From NCBI GenBank assembly GCA_937996705.1, contig CALKUQ010000018.1, positions 154,369-218,368 of the forward strand: DNA of 64,000 nt, in the 5' to 3' direction. Each line of letters opens with the position of its first letter. The stretch's first letter is position 1. Made by a program: the position numbers and the translations under genes. The DNA is from an uncultured Chlamydiae bacterium (lineage in GTDB: Bacteria > Chlamydiota > Chlamydiia > Chlamydiales > 2-12-FULL-49-11). Shown piece after piece: positions 34,071-42,454 of this stretch. The notes beneath the pieces were generated by a model, which saw only the letters and a list, made by a program, of their open reading frames with translations, did not search any database and had not been told where the DNA came from.

Positions 34071-35423
34071 TTAAACCGGCTCTAAAATTTCTTGGTCTTT
34101 GTAAGTACGGGTAATGTTTGCCCCTAAGAGGGAAAGTTTCTCTTCAAGGGACTCATACCCTCGATCGAGATAGTGGAGGTTTGAAAGAATCGATTCCCCG
34201 TCGGCAATCAAGGCTGCCATAACGTAGGCAAAGCCGGCTCTAAGATCGGGGATAGCGACGTGTTTTGCCTTTAGGGGAGTGGGCCCTTTAATAACAACAG
34301 AGTGGGGAAAATTTTGTGTGGCAAATCTGCAGGGTCTGCCCCCAAGGCATTGGGTGAAACATTCAATATCTGCACCCATTTCTTTAAGAGTTTGGGTGTA
34401 GCCAAATCTGTTTTCATAGACCGTTTCATGAATGATTGAGGAGCCTGATGCTTGTGTTAGAAGGCAGGCAAATGGTTGTTGCCAATCGGTCATAAATCCA
34501 GGATGGACGTCTGTTTCGATGTGAAGACCCCCTTTCAGAGGTCCTGTGTAGGAAAACTCGATTCCTTGATCAAAGACTCTAAAACCTCCACCGATTTCGC
34601 GAAGCTTATTAAGAAATGTGATCATGTGCTCTTGTTTTGCACCTTCGATAAAAACTTTTCCTTTTGTGGCGATTGCGGCCATCCCAATTGATGCAGCCTC
34701 TATCCGATCGGGTAAAACTGTGTGTTCTACTTCGTAAAAGGTGTTTGTCTCATGGATGCAAATAGATCGGTTCACATCGACGTAAATATTTACCCCTAAT
34801 TTTTGTAAAAAGAGGATAAGATCCATGATTTCGCATTCAGTCGCAGCATTTTTGATGACAGTTGTCCCTTTTGCTCTACACGCTGCCATGATGCAGTTTT
34901 CTGTTGCTCCTACGGAAGGGTAGGGGAGTTCTAAGACACAGCCCTTAAGGCCGCTGTGAGCTTGAGCGAAATAGGCCCCGTCTTTTTTCATTTCTCGATA
35001 TTCGATCTCAGCGCCTAGACGCCTAAGAGCATCAATATGAAAAGTGACAGGTCGTTTACCTATGTTGCATCCCCCAACTGTGGGTACAACAATATCTTCA
35101 GCAGTCCTTCCAAGAAGTGCCCCCATAATTAAAATCGGAATTCGATTGGAACCAGAAAAGCGCTGGGGGATGTAGGTGGTTTTTAATTCTTTTGTGATAA
35201 TTTCTAAAGTTTTTTCTGATCGATCCCACTCCACAGTTGCGCCGATTTCTTTGCAAAGATCTACAGTTGCTTCAACTTCTGTGATATTGGGGACGTTATA
35301 TAAGATGCATTTCTTGTCGGAAATTAGGGATGCTACAAGAATTTTTGTGATCGCATTTTTTGCTCCGACCGCTTTTACTGTTCCCTTCAGCGGAGCACCG
35401 CCAATAATCTTAAGTATCTCCAT
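34071..35423 (-). CDS. murA: UDP-N-acetylglucosamine enolpyruvyl transferase MurA
   Basis: MurA adds enolpyruvate to UDP-GlcNAc, the first committed step of peptidoglycan synthesis. The 450 residues show the N-terminal GGAPLKGTVKAVGAKNAITKILVASLI, the VPTVGGCNIGKRPVTFHID loop with Cys119 (the residue equivalent to E. coli Cys115), TDWQQPFACLLTQASG and the C-terminal ATP-independent fold ending in PDLRAGFAYVMAALIADG. C. trachomatis MurA is known to have Asp at this position and to resist fosfomycin, so the retained Cys is noteworthy. It follows a MITE-like element and sits apart from argS. Confidence 0.96.
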   Translation of the reverse strand: MEILKIIGGAPLKGTVKAVGAKNAITKILVASLISDKKCILYNVPNITEVEATVDLCKEIGATVEWDRSEKTLEIITKELKTTYIPQRFSGSNRIPILIMGALLGRTAEDIVVPTVGGCNIGKRPVTFHIDALRRLGAEIEYREMKKDGAYFAQAHSGLKGCVLELPYPSVGATENCIMAACRAKGTTVIKNAATECEIMDLILFLQKLGVNIYVDVNRSICIHETNTFYEVEHTVLPDRIEAASIGMAAIATKGKVFIEGAKQEHMITFLNKLREIGGGFRVFDQGIEFSYTGPLKGGLHIETDVHPGFMTDWQQPFACLLTQASGSSIIHETVYENRFGYTQTLKEMGADIECFTQCLGGRPCRFATQNFPHSVVIKGPTPLKAKHVAIPDLRAGFAYVMAALIADGESILSNLHYLDRGYESLEEKLSLLGANITRTYKDQEILEPV

Positions 35424-35470
35424 CTTTTCATTGTATTCAAAATTTCGATTTTATACACAGGAAATTATTA

Positions 35471-35490
35471 AAACCCGCCCTGCTACTTTT
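35471..35490 (-). repeat. Dispersed 20-bp intergenic repeat, copy 4
   Basis: The complement of consensus ATAAGTAGCAGGCCGGGTTT is present with changes in the core (CCCGCCCTGC) and end, in the divergent gap between murA and the histidine kinase gene. Confidence 0.5.
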
Positions 35491-35558
35491 TAGAGGGACA
35501 CTTTTCTGATAATTTTGGGGGGTTTATTTATTTGTTGATTGGGGTATAATGAGCCTCT

Positions 35559-36707
35559 ATGGAATTGATTTATTTGAGTTTAGCCTGTTTTTTTGTGGTA
35601 GCATGGCTCTATAGAAGGGCTGTTAAAAGAAATTTTATTGAGATGTCTGAGAGGGCTGCCTTGTTTGCAAAGGGGGCCGATCTTTTAAGAGCTGAAAAAA
35701 TGGCCCTGTTAGAGAATTTAGATGAGGGTGTTATTACGATAGATGGAGGGGGGAGAATCTCCTACATCAATTTTAAAGCAATGAATATGTTTGGCATTTC
35801 TCAAGATAAAATTTTAGGAAAGGAGTATCGAGAGATTTCAAAAGCTGGCGTCAAGGAGTTATACGTCCCGGCTAAAAAATTAATTCACCAAGTGTTAGAA
35901 GAAAAGGAGAGAATACACTCCCATATTATTGTTAACGAGATACTTAAAACTCACATTGAGTTGATAGGTATCCCCATTCCAAAGCCGGGAGGGGTGATTC
36001 TTTTGCTAAAAGATTGTTCCAGTGAGCACAAAATTTTGGAGGTGGGGAAAGAATTTATTGCCAATGCCTCACACGAGTTGAGGACCCCTGTTACGATTAT
36101 TAGAGGGTTTGCAGAGACCCTAAAAGATTTAGAAGAAATTTCTGAGGGAATGTACGAATCAATTTTGGAAAAAATTATCCGGAATTGTGAGCGGATGGAG
36201 AACTTAGTTAAAAATCTTTTAACTCTTGCAGACTTAGAAAATAGTGGTCCCTTGACCCTTCTTCCTTGCAATCTTGTAGAACTTTTAGAGGAGTGTTCTC
36301 AGCAAATTCTTGTCATCCACCCGGAAATCGAAGTAGAACAGTTTTATAATGAAGACCCCATACAAGTCTTAGGAGAAGAAACCCTCCTCTCTCTTGCATT
36401 TATCAATCTTCTTAAAAACGGGGTGAAGTATTCACCAAGGCCAGCTAAGCTGAAAATCACTATTGAATCTAAAGAGGATGAGGTTCTCGTTCAAATTTCT
36501 GACAAAGGGTACGGCATTCCTCCTGAGTCCTGGGAGCGAATTTTTGATAGATTCTATACTGTGGATAAAACCCACTCACGAAGGATGGGGGGCGCTGGTA
36601 TTGGCCTCTCAATTGTCAAAATTGTGATGGAAAAACACGATGCCAAAATCTGGGTCGATTCAGTTCCAGGAGAAGGCTCAACATTTCACATAAGCTTTCT
36701 TAGGTAA
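35559..36707 (+). CDS. PhoR-like membrane sensor histidine kinase
   Basis: This encodes 382 residues. One N-terminal membrane segment (about 3-18) precedes a PAS domain (about 47-150; LLENLDEGVITID...ISYINFKAMNMFGIS), a HisKA dimerisation helix with the phosphoacceptor His172 in ANASHELRTP, and a HATPase with the N box NLLKNGVKYSP (N287), G1 DKGYGIP (315-321) and G2 GGAGIGLSI (344-352). It is thus a complete kinase. A response regulator is not adjacent, so it is an orphan here or pairs with a gene elsewhere. The architecture resembles PhoR rather than NtrB. A type 1 hairpin follows within 60 bp. Confidence 0.88.
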   Translation: MELIYLSLACFFVVAWLYRRAVKRNFIEMSERAALFAKGADLLRAEKMALLENLDEGVITIDGGGRISYINFKAMNMFGISQDKILGKEYREISKAGVKELYVPAKKLIHQVLEEKERIHSHIIVNEILKTHIELIGIPIPKPGGVILLLKDCSSEHKILEVGKEFIANASHELRTPVTIIRGFAETLKDLEEISEGMYESILEKIIRNCERMENLVKNLLTLADLENSGPLTLLPCNLVELLEECSQQILVIHPEIEVEQFYNEDPIQVLGEETLLSLAFINLLKNGVKYSPRPAKLKITIESKEDEVLVQISDKGYGIPPESWERIFDRFYTVDKTHSRRMGGAGIGLSIVKIVMEKHDAKIWVDSVPGEGSTFHISFLR

Positions 36708-36760
36708 AATTACTATACTGGTTCCCATTCAAAGTAGCAGTTTTTTCCAATAAGAATAGT

Positions 36761-36870
36761 GAGGGTCAGACGTGAAATCCTGAAAAAATCTTAATATTTC
36801 AAAATTTCAAGTATGATCCCTATGTCTATTTGTTAAGATTTTTTCAGGATTTCACGTCTGACCCTCAAGC
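36761..36870. repeat. Hairpin repeat type 1, copy B
   Basis: Perfect inverted arms of about 33 bp (GAGGGTCAGACGTGAAATCC onward) flank a loop of about 38 bp. It lies in a convergent gap between the histidine kinase gene and the proline-rich gene, where it could also stop transcription from both sides. It lacks the extra GAGCTT ends seen in copy A. Confidence 0.75.
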
Positions 36871-36911
36871 CGGAAGCTTTTTCTGTGATGGGTTAAAACA
36901 TGCAACTCAGG

Positions 36912-38015
36912 TTACAAAGGTTTAGGAACCAGTCTTAGCTCTCCAGCTTCCATATGGTATGCAAAAATGGGTAAATTTTGCTTTTGCACGCTAACGAGCT
37001 CATAGATTCGTTTTAATTCTTCACTACTCTCAGCAAATCGAGGTCTTATTAAAATCCCTACAATAACATCGGCTTTTTCCTCTTCTTTTTGAGGTTTTAT
37101 TGTGACTTCGTTATGGGGTAAAAATGAGCGGCCTCTTTCTCTGCGCGCTTGATCCAAATGAGGAAGTTCGTCTGCAAGTTCGTGGTGAGTGTGACTATGA
37201 GCTGCAAAATTTCGGATACCGCCTCTTCGTTCTTTGACATATTCCCCCTCTCCAACCAATTCACGAGCTCCCCTTCTAACCCCATACCGTGTCATGGCAT
37301 CAAATGCATAAGCTTCTTGTATATAAAGTTTGTAAGGTACATAAATAAAACCAAAATTGCCTACCGGTGCAACATTGATAGGGAGTCCCTTTTTTAACAA
37401 GGTGGCAGAAATTGGGCTCGCTGCAGTTGAAAAATTTCGTTCAAATTCAAACGGAATAAATTCCTCTGGGTCTGGCGCTGTCGCATACGTGCTTAGGCCA
37501 CCTCCTACAGCACCTCCAAGCATTCGAACCACAATCCCATCACTTCCTTCAAACAATCTTTCAATCAATTTTCCCCGCACCTTGTATTCAAGGGCTAATT
37601 GTTCTTCTGCAGTAGATTCGCTAAAAGGATCAATTTCCCCCTCTTCAGAAGCTAGTGGGGAGAGTTCATCGCCTGCCCCTGCGCCTGCTCCGCCTAAAAC
37701 AAAAGTTGGAGAAGCCGCCGGAGAATCCGCGGGAGAGGCTGAGTCTGAGGCTGAGGCTGAGGGTGCGGGAGAGGGTGCGGGAGAGGGTGCGGGTGCGGGT
37801 GCGGGTGCGGGTTGACCCAGTCTTGGGCCGCCTAAAAGATACGTCCAACCTCTTCTTGCCCAATTAGTAGGTGATAAAAAGGAAAAAGTTGGAATAAGGG
37901 TGGAAAAAAAGTGATGGCAAAATTCCCTTAATCTATTTGAGGTTTGTTTGAAAAATACTATATTTACGGGTAGAGGACAGCTAAAAAAATTTATAGAGGG
38001 ACGAATCATAAGCAA
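36912..38015 (-). CDS. Hypothetical protein with Ala/Pro/Ser low-complexity region
   Basis: This encodes 367 residues. The N-terminal 60 residues are hydrophobic-polar mixed (FFSTLIPTFSFLSPTNWARRGWTYLLGG). Residues about 68-105 are a low-complexity block of AP, SP and SA pairs, encoded by tandem GGGTGC/GGGAGAGGGTGC-type hexamers. The C-terminal two thirds look folded, with conserved-looking blocks LPINVAPVGNFGFIYVPYKLYIQEAYAFDAMTRYG and HNEVTIKPQKEEEKADVIVGILI. I recognise no family. A host-directed role is possible, but the sequence does not prove it. Confidence 0.55.
   Translation of the reverse strand: MLMIRPSINFFSCPLPVNIVFFKQTSNRLREFCHHFFSTLIPTFSFLSPTNWARRGWTYLLGGPRLGQPAPAPAPAPSPAPSPAPSASASDSASPADSPAASPTFVLGGAGAGAGDELSPLASEEGEIDPFSESTAEEQLALEYKVRGKLIERLFEGSDGIVVRMLGGAVGGGLSTYATAPDPEEFIPFEFERNFSTAASPISATLLKKGLPINVAPVGNFGFIYVPYKLYIQEAYAFDAMTRYGVRRGARELVGEGEYVKERRGGIRNFAAHSHTHHELADELPHLDQARRERGRSFLPHNEVTIKPQKEEEKADVIVGILIRPRFAESSEELKRIYELVSVQKQNLPIFAYHMEAGELRLVPKPL
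37735..37812. repeat. Tandem hexamer-type repeat inside the 36912 gene
   Basis: Short G-rich units (GGTGCG, GAGGGTGCGG, CTGAGG) repeat in tandem and code on the minus strand for Ala-Pro and Ser-Pro pairs. Such units change length by slippage; all lengths in multiples of six keep the frame. Confidence 0.7.
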
Positions 38016-38175
38016 CCTAGACTAGATGTTTTGTTATGCAATTTTACCATTTTCTCGATTAATAAAACTATAATAGTTTGCAATATTAGTGTTTCAAAAA
38101 TTGATTTTTCCATCGACTACGACCCATCTTTAAATTTAATTCACTATACTCGCACACACGCCGGCTTTACCTAAT

Positions 38176-40593
38176 TCAAACAATTCTGGGTAGCTCGGTC
38201 TCTATTAATCTTTCTGTATAACCAAAAAATCCTAGTGAGTTTAGAATTTCGGCAAGGCCTTCATCGGTAATTAATCCAGTTAAGTCTTCTCTATGTTTGG
38301 CATTGAATCTTTCCAAGGCGAGATCTTCTAAGTGAGGTTGTTTCATTTCATCAAAGGCTGATAGAAGTTCTTCTGCCGTTTTAATAGAGATTTCCCCTTT
38401 AGGAATCCCTGTTGAAATGCTTGCGCTCATCTGATACCACGGGAGAGTTTTATTTGTTTCATGATCTCCGATTAGCTCTATAAATTCTTTTCTTTGTTCG
38501 GCTAGTTTTGCTTTAATTTCATAGGTTTGCTTGCAGCCTTTAAACATTTCTGTATTAACGTAGGTAGCTAGACCTTCTTGTAGAGCGCTTCCATCGATTC
38601 TGTATGCCTCGGAAAGTGCCTTAATAAGGTTGGAAGTTGAGTATTTTTCTAAAAAGCGATCGATTATTTCCTTATCTGTCCATTTGATTTCACTTAAATG
38701 ATCGCTTAAAACTTCATCAGGTAAATACCCTTTTACAATAAGTCTAATACGATTGAGGTCATGAACATTAGGTAGTTTTTTCTCAGATTGACTATACGCT
38801 TGATGAATTTCGCTAATTACATCATCTCCAAATTTCTTTATCACAACCGCTACCATGACTTTGGGGCTAGCATCTTTGTAAACAACCAAATTAGAGTGCA
38901 TTTGTTCTAGCTGTGCTTGCCAACCTCCTCCACAAACGCCAAACATCTCGATGAGTTGCTCTTTGCTAGCGCTGTCTTTTTTAGGATCTGGATCAATTTT
39001 ATTACTTAATTTAGAAATTAGTCCAAGGATATGAGCATACCAACCATCAAGAATTTCCCTATTTGCTTCGCTAGGGGTCCCTAAAAAGGGTTTGCGATAT
39101 ATCAGTTTATCATACCCTTCTTCAATAACAGATAGAGATTTTGCTTTTTTAGCTGCTGCTTCCGCAACTTCTTCAATTGAACCACCTCGTTCTAGTATGC
39201 TAGATTCTAGCTCACTAAAGTGAATTTCTGTGTAAGTCTTTAGAGTAGTAAATAAAAGCTCTACACTTTCTCCCTCTTTTGGAACTTGGGTATAAGTTTT
39301 AAATTCAGACCTTACCTGTTCTGGAAATAAGAGGCTCCACTCTTTTCTTTTATACGATTCAGGGAGTATCGTTAGGAATTCAGGATGGCATTTGGCCGAA
39401 GAATTTAGGTGACGTTCTTCCCCTTTAAAATAATTAGGCTCCACCTCTAATACTCTCTCAAATACTTCTAACCAATTAGTTGCCACGCTAGGGACCCAAC
39501 TCCAGAGATGTCTAAAGTTTAATGTAAAATTAACGCAGAATTCGACAGTTCTGAATTCCTCTGGTACGAGATGAAGAGGACAGCCAAGGTAGAATCTGGC
39601 AGTTTTAAAAGCTTCACACACCAACTCATAGGTCAAATGCCTTTTAGGGATAAATTCAAGGCTGAATGCACTGGACTTAGCTGCTTCTAGGCACATGTTT
39701 CGATCTATAAATTTTTTAGGGATATCTTTGAGCATTACCCCTTTTATCTTTACTACTTTTAAGCAAGTCTCATAGGTTTGAAACTCAGGGGGTGTATATT
39801 TAAATAATTCGATATTCCTTAATAAAACATTATCGCAAACCTCTTTTGTTTTTAAGACTGTGGGGAAATACCTAAGGGCAATAGCGCTACGGTTAAGAGC
39901 AAGATGACAAATCTCAGAATCTTTTAAACCTTCATCAACATACTTAAGATTAAGGCCATTTTGCCTAACAGCGTATTTACAAACATTTCGAGTTTTTTGA
40001 GAAAGCTCATGAGTCATAAATAAGGAATGGGAGTTCTGGATCCCTACAAGACAAAGGGTTTCTGTAAGCTTTTCTTCAGGTACTTGTGTTAGCTTAATTT
40101 TTTTTTCTACAATTTTTTTTAATGTAACCACATCGGCTATCTTTGTATTCACTAGTTCTGCTAAATCAGGGCGCTTGTCTAATAGGGAAATAAGGGGTAT
40201 CCCGATCGAGTAGGAATTGTTATTGCTGACAGTTACAATTTTACAAAGTCTCTCTGCTGCAATTCTGTAAGTGGTTTTTGCTAATTTTTTGAGCTCTTCC
40301 TTAATTTCAGCACAGCTCATAGATTCAATTTCTAAAAAAAAGGGATCATCATCTTCTCTCTCAAGTGCAGCTTTTTTCGGCCTACTATCGCTACCTCCAC
40401 CCGTAATTTCAGCAAATTTATGCTTCTTCGAATTTTGTTTTGCCGTTGGGGCTGAACTTGACCCTCCACCTCCTGCCTCGCCTTCAATCTTGGGAATGGC
40501 TACAGAAGCCTCTTCCTCTAGATCTGAGAAATCGACATCTTCAAAAATTCTATCAAATAGTCTTTGATTAGTTGCATCTAGGTTTGAGATCAT
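38176..40593 (-). CDS. DUF4116-like repeat protein with possible nuclear localisation signal
   Basis: This encodes 805 residues. The N-terminal 90 residues look disordered, with Gly/Ser runs, a basic bipartite stretch (SKKHKF at 55-60 and RPKK at 71-74) and an acidic run (EREDDDP). Residues about 185-355 are a set of 24-residue units with pattern L.Y.P...K..E.C..A..(N/R)...AL, the divergent form of the DUF4116-type repeat found at higher copy in the two neighbouring genes. The C-terminal half is helical and unidentified. Neither a signal peptide nor a membrane segment is seen. An effector role is inferred from composition only. Confidence 0.55.
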   Translation of the reverse strand: MISNLDATNQRLFDRIFEDVDFSDLEEEASVAIPKIEGEAGGGGSSSAPTAKQNSKKHKFAEITGGGSDSRPKKAALEREDDDPFFLEIESMSCAEIKEELKKLAKTTYRIAAERLCKIVTVSNNNSYSIGIPLISLLDKRPDLAELVNTKIADVVTLKKIVEKKIKLTQVPEEKLTETLCLVGIQNSHSLFMTHELSQKTRNVCKYAVRQNGLNLKYVDEGLKDSEICHLALNRSAIALRYFPTVLKTKEVCDNVLLRNIELFKYTPPEFQTYETCLKVVKIKGVMLKDIPKKFIDRNMCLEAAKSSAFSLEFIPKRHLTYELVCEAFKTARFYLGCPLHLVPEEFRTVEFCVNFTLNFRHLWSWVPSVATNWLEVFERVLEVEPNYFKGEERHLNSSAKCHPEFLTILPESYKRKEWSLLFPEQVRSEFKTYTQVPKEGESVELLFTTLKTYTEIHFSELESSILERGGSIEEVAEAAAKKAKSLSVIEEGYDKLIYRKPFLGTPSEANREILDGWYAHILGLISKLSNKIDPDPKKDSASKEQLIEMFGVCGGGWQAQLEQMHSNLVVYKDASPKVMVAVVIKKFGDDVISEIHQAYSQSEKKLPNVHDLNRIRLIVKGYLPDEVLSDHLSEIKWTDKEIIDRFLEKYSTSNLIKALSEAYRIDGSALQEGLATYVNTEMFKGCKQTYEIKAKLAEQRKEFIELIGDHETNKTLPWYQMSASISTGIPKGEISIKTAEELLSAFDEMKQPHLEDLALERFNAKHREDLTGLITDEGLAEILNSLGFFGYTERLIETELPRIV

Positions 40594-40713
40594 GGTACCC
40601 TCGGTTTTGGATAAATAATCTATATTTTAATATAGGATTGATCAATCTAATTTTTAAAAAATGAAAGGATTTGGTAATAATCTTAATAAAAGACTAATTA
40701 AAATAAAAGGCAT

Positions 40714-41601
40714 TTAATTTTCTGAAGAGATTGTACTGTAGGAGAGGGAGGCTGAAATGCCTGTGTTTGGATCGACACCTCTTTCCGTATGACGTGGTTT
40801 TTTGTTGCCACCTCCGTAGCGGATATACTCGCGCTTTTCAAGAGGGAAATTGTGATGAGAGAGAATTTTTTGGATCTCTTCTTTCGAGAGGGGGGCGGTT
40901 TTTCTGTCGGGCTCTTTTTCTTTTTCTAGAATCGCCTCTGTGATTTCAGGGCCGAAAAAGGCTTGAAGGATGGGAATCGAAGCTTTTCTCCCAGAGAGGA
41001 CGCATTTTGGTTCCTCTTTTAGAAAGATGAAAAATTGTGATGCAGAGGGCCAGCTCCCCTTTTCGGGAAAGGTGGGGCTCCCTTTAAGCATTTTGTACCA
41101 AAGTGCATGAAGGTGATTGGAATGGAGGACGATGTTTTCAAATTCTAGGGGTGTTCCTTCCGGAAGATTTTTTGCACTTTGAAGAATTTCTTTTGCTAAG
41201 AGTTTTGCAAGTCCTGTTTTGTCATGCTTGTACCCTTTGGTTAGATCTGTATCGAGATAGAGATCTTTGATCAGTCTGATAAAGATTTCTTCTAAAAAAA
41301 GATCGTCCATTTTGAGAAGAGGGGTTACATTGAATTTAGAATTGTCTGTAATTTTATTGCGAAACGACTCTTCTTTTGGTTTTTTCTCTTTTTGCTTTTT
41401 TACCGAGGGGGGATGTTCCTGTTTTGATTCTTTAGGGGGAATCCTTGTTTTTTCTGATCCATTTCTAGCCATTCTAAAGGCCGTTATTAATCCTGTAGAT
41501 CCAATTTTCGCAAGAGAGGTCTCTTTGTACCCTTGGAAAAAGGAGGAGATTGTGAGTGTAATTACAAGGATCAGAATGGTGACAAAAGGGAGGATATTCA
41601 C
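40714..41601 (-). CDS. Membrane-anchored protein linked to a type II secretion/pseudopilin cluster
   Basis: This encodes 295 residues with an N-terminal membrane anchor (about 4-22) followed by a long, highly charged Lys/Glu/Pro linker (about 55-85) and a helical C-terminal domain (IFIRLIKDLYLDTDL, LEFENIVLHSNHLHALWYKML, FFGPEITEAILEKEKE). Its ATG overlaps the stop of the upstream pseudopilin gene by 4 bp, so it is translationally coupled. GspK-like minor pseudopilins have a comparable size and a similar position, but the N-terminal prepilin-cleavage pattern is poor. Unknown protein of a T2SS-like operon is the safest call. Confidence 0.5.
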   Translation of the reverse strand: MNILPFVTILILVITLTISSFFQGYKETSLAKIGSTGLITAFRMARNGSEKTRIPPKESKQEHPPSVKKQKEKKPKEESFRNKITDNSKFNVTPLLKMDDLFLEEIFIRLIKDLYLDTDLTKGYKHDKTGLAKLLAKEILQSAKNLPEGTPLEFENIVLHSNHLHALWYKMLKGSPTFPEKGSWPSASQFFIFLKEEPKCVLSGRKASIPILQAFFGPEITEAILEKEKEPDRKTAPLSKEEIQKILSHHNFPLEKREYIRYGGGNKKPRHTERGVDPNTGISASLSYSTISSEN

Positions 41602-42140
41602 AGGGGAAAGCCCTCGCTTTTTTCAGGACGGTCAGAAAAAAAGAATACAAATTCCCGTTTTAGATCTCTGGAAAGAGATACTTCCAAAGAGAGGAAAAAG
41701 GGGAGGTGTTCATTCCAGCTAAATCCTTCAATGTTTGTTAGTAACACTTCTGTTTGTAGGTGCGAATTGTCTTTGGAATAGATGTCTAAGATAAAATTGT
41801 GGTTATTGTCTAAGTAGATCTCTGCGGTAGTTTTTCCTGAAAAAATAAGAGCTGGGTCAAGGCCATTTTCAAAATTGAATTTGATTCTAGAAATTGATTG
41901 ATCTTCTCCCCTCTTGAAATCGAAACTACTCGGATCAGCTCTTGAAAAAATAGGGAGGAGTCTGGTGTAAAAAAAGGAGGTTTTTAAAGTATTTTCTTTA
42001 GCCTCTTTAAGAGAGTTGGCTATCTGAATGGTTTGCAGAAGGGAGGAGAAAAGAATATAAACAAGAATCGACATAAGACCCATTGATATCAACACTTCAA
42101 TCAATGTAAGGGGCTTTTTTCTGAGATTTACAGTTTGCAT
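41598..42140 (-). CDS. Minor pseudopilin, GspJ-like
   Basis: This encodes 180 residues. The N-terminus has a type IV prepilin leader pattern: a short basic stretch, then KKPLTLIEVLISMGLMSILVYILFSSL, with Glu at the +5-like position after the hydrophobic start, and a membrane/assembly helix. The remaining mixed beta part is about 140 residues, as in GspJ/GspH. The gene is coupled by ATGA overlap to the 40714 gene and overlaps the small upstream ORF by 13 bp. It belongs to the type II secretion or related pilus machinery whose core genes (E, F, D, G) are not in the window. Confidence 0.65.
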   Translation of the reverse strand: MQTVNLRKKPLTLIEVLISMGLMSILVYILFSSLLQTIQIANSLKEAKENTLKTSFFYTRLLPIFSRADPSSFDFKRGEDQSISRIKFNFENGLDPALIFSGKTTAEIYLDNNHNFILDIYSKDNSHLQTEVLLTNIEGFSWNEHLPFFLSLEVSLSRDLKREFVFFFSDRPEKSEGFPL

Positions 42141-42337
42141 GCTTTTTGAAACGTAACTAAAAAAAGATCGGGATCATTAAAGGGTGTTTTTTTCTTTAAT
42201 CGTATGGGTACTCGGAAAGGATTATATTTAGTTTTCATGGCTAAATTTAATTGATCAATAGGGTTTTTGCTCTCTTTAATCGCCCGATCTTCAACATCAA
42301 TAAATTTATTGATAACCCCAAGTACAAGAATCTTCAC
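42128..42337 (-). CDS. Small hypothetical protein upstream of the pseudopilin
   Basis: This encodes 69 residues from a GTG with AGGAG five bases upstream; a GTG two codons earlier is less well placed. The product is basic, with no membrane helix (MKILVLGVINKF, then RVPIRLKKKTPFNDPDLFLVTFQKACKL). Its 3' end overlaps the pseudopilin start by 13 bp, which suggests coupling in the same operon. It could be a truncated gene, but the good ribosome binding site and tight coupling support a real one. Confidence 0.5.
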   Translation of the reverse strand: MKILVLGVINKFIDVEDRAIKESKNPIDQLNLAMKTKYNPFRVPIRLKKKTPFNDPDLFLVTFQKACKL

Positions 42338-42411
42338 AGCCACTCCTAATGCAATTCAATGATGAGTATTGTATAAAGAGTTTTTATTTATAGATACAAC
42401 TTTCCTTCTAA

Positions 42412-42431
42412 AATAAGTAGCAGGCCGGGTT
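42412..42431 (+). repeat. Dispersed 20-bp intergenic repeat, copy 5
   Basis: An exact match to consensus ATAAGTAGCAGGCCGGGTTT starts at about 42413. It lies 24 bp downstream of the 42455 gene end, between two minus-strand genes. Confidence 0.65.
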
Positions 42432-42454
42432 TCAATAGTTGAAACAGTCTTCAT

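Noticed and set aside
35559..36707. Calling the histidine kinase AtoS/CtcB
   Set aside because: The chlamydial AtoS/CtcB kinase is paired with a sigma-54 activator; none is adjacent here, and the PAS-HisKA layout resembles PhoR.
37357..37815. 152-codon plus-strand ORF opposite the proline-rich gene
   Set aside because: It is the complement of the low-complexity Ala/Pro/Ser repeat and its neighbours; its protein is a string of Glu/Gly/Ala with no folded part. The minus-strand frame has the better start and folded C-terminal region.
41267..41722. Plus-strand ORF of 151 codons at the pseudopilin locus
   Set aside because: It is antisense to two coupled minus-strand genes with prepilin features and has no domain of its own.
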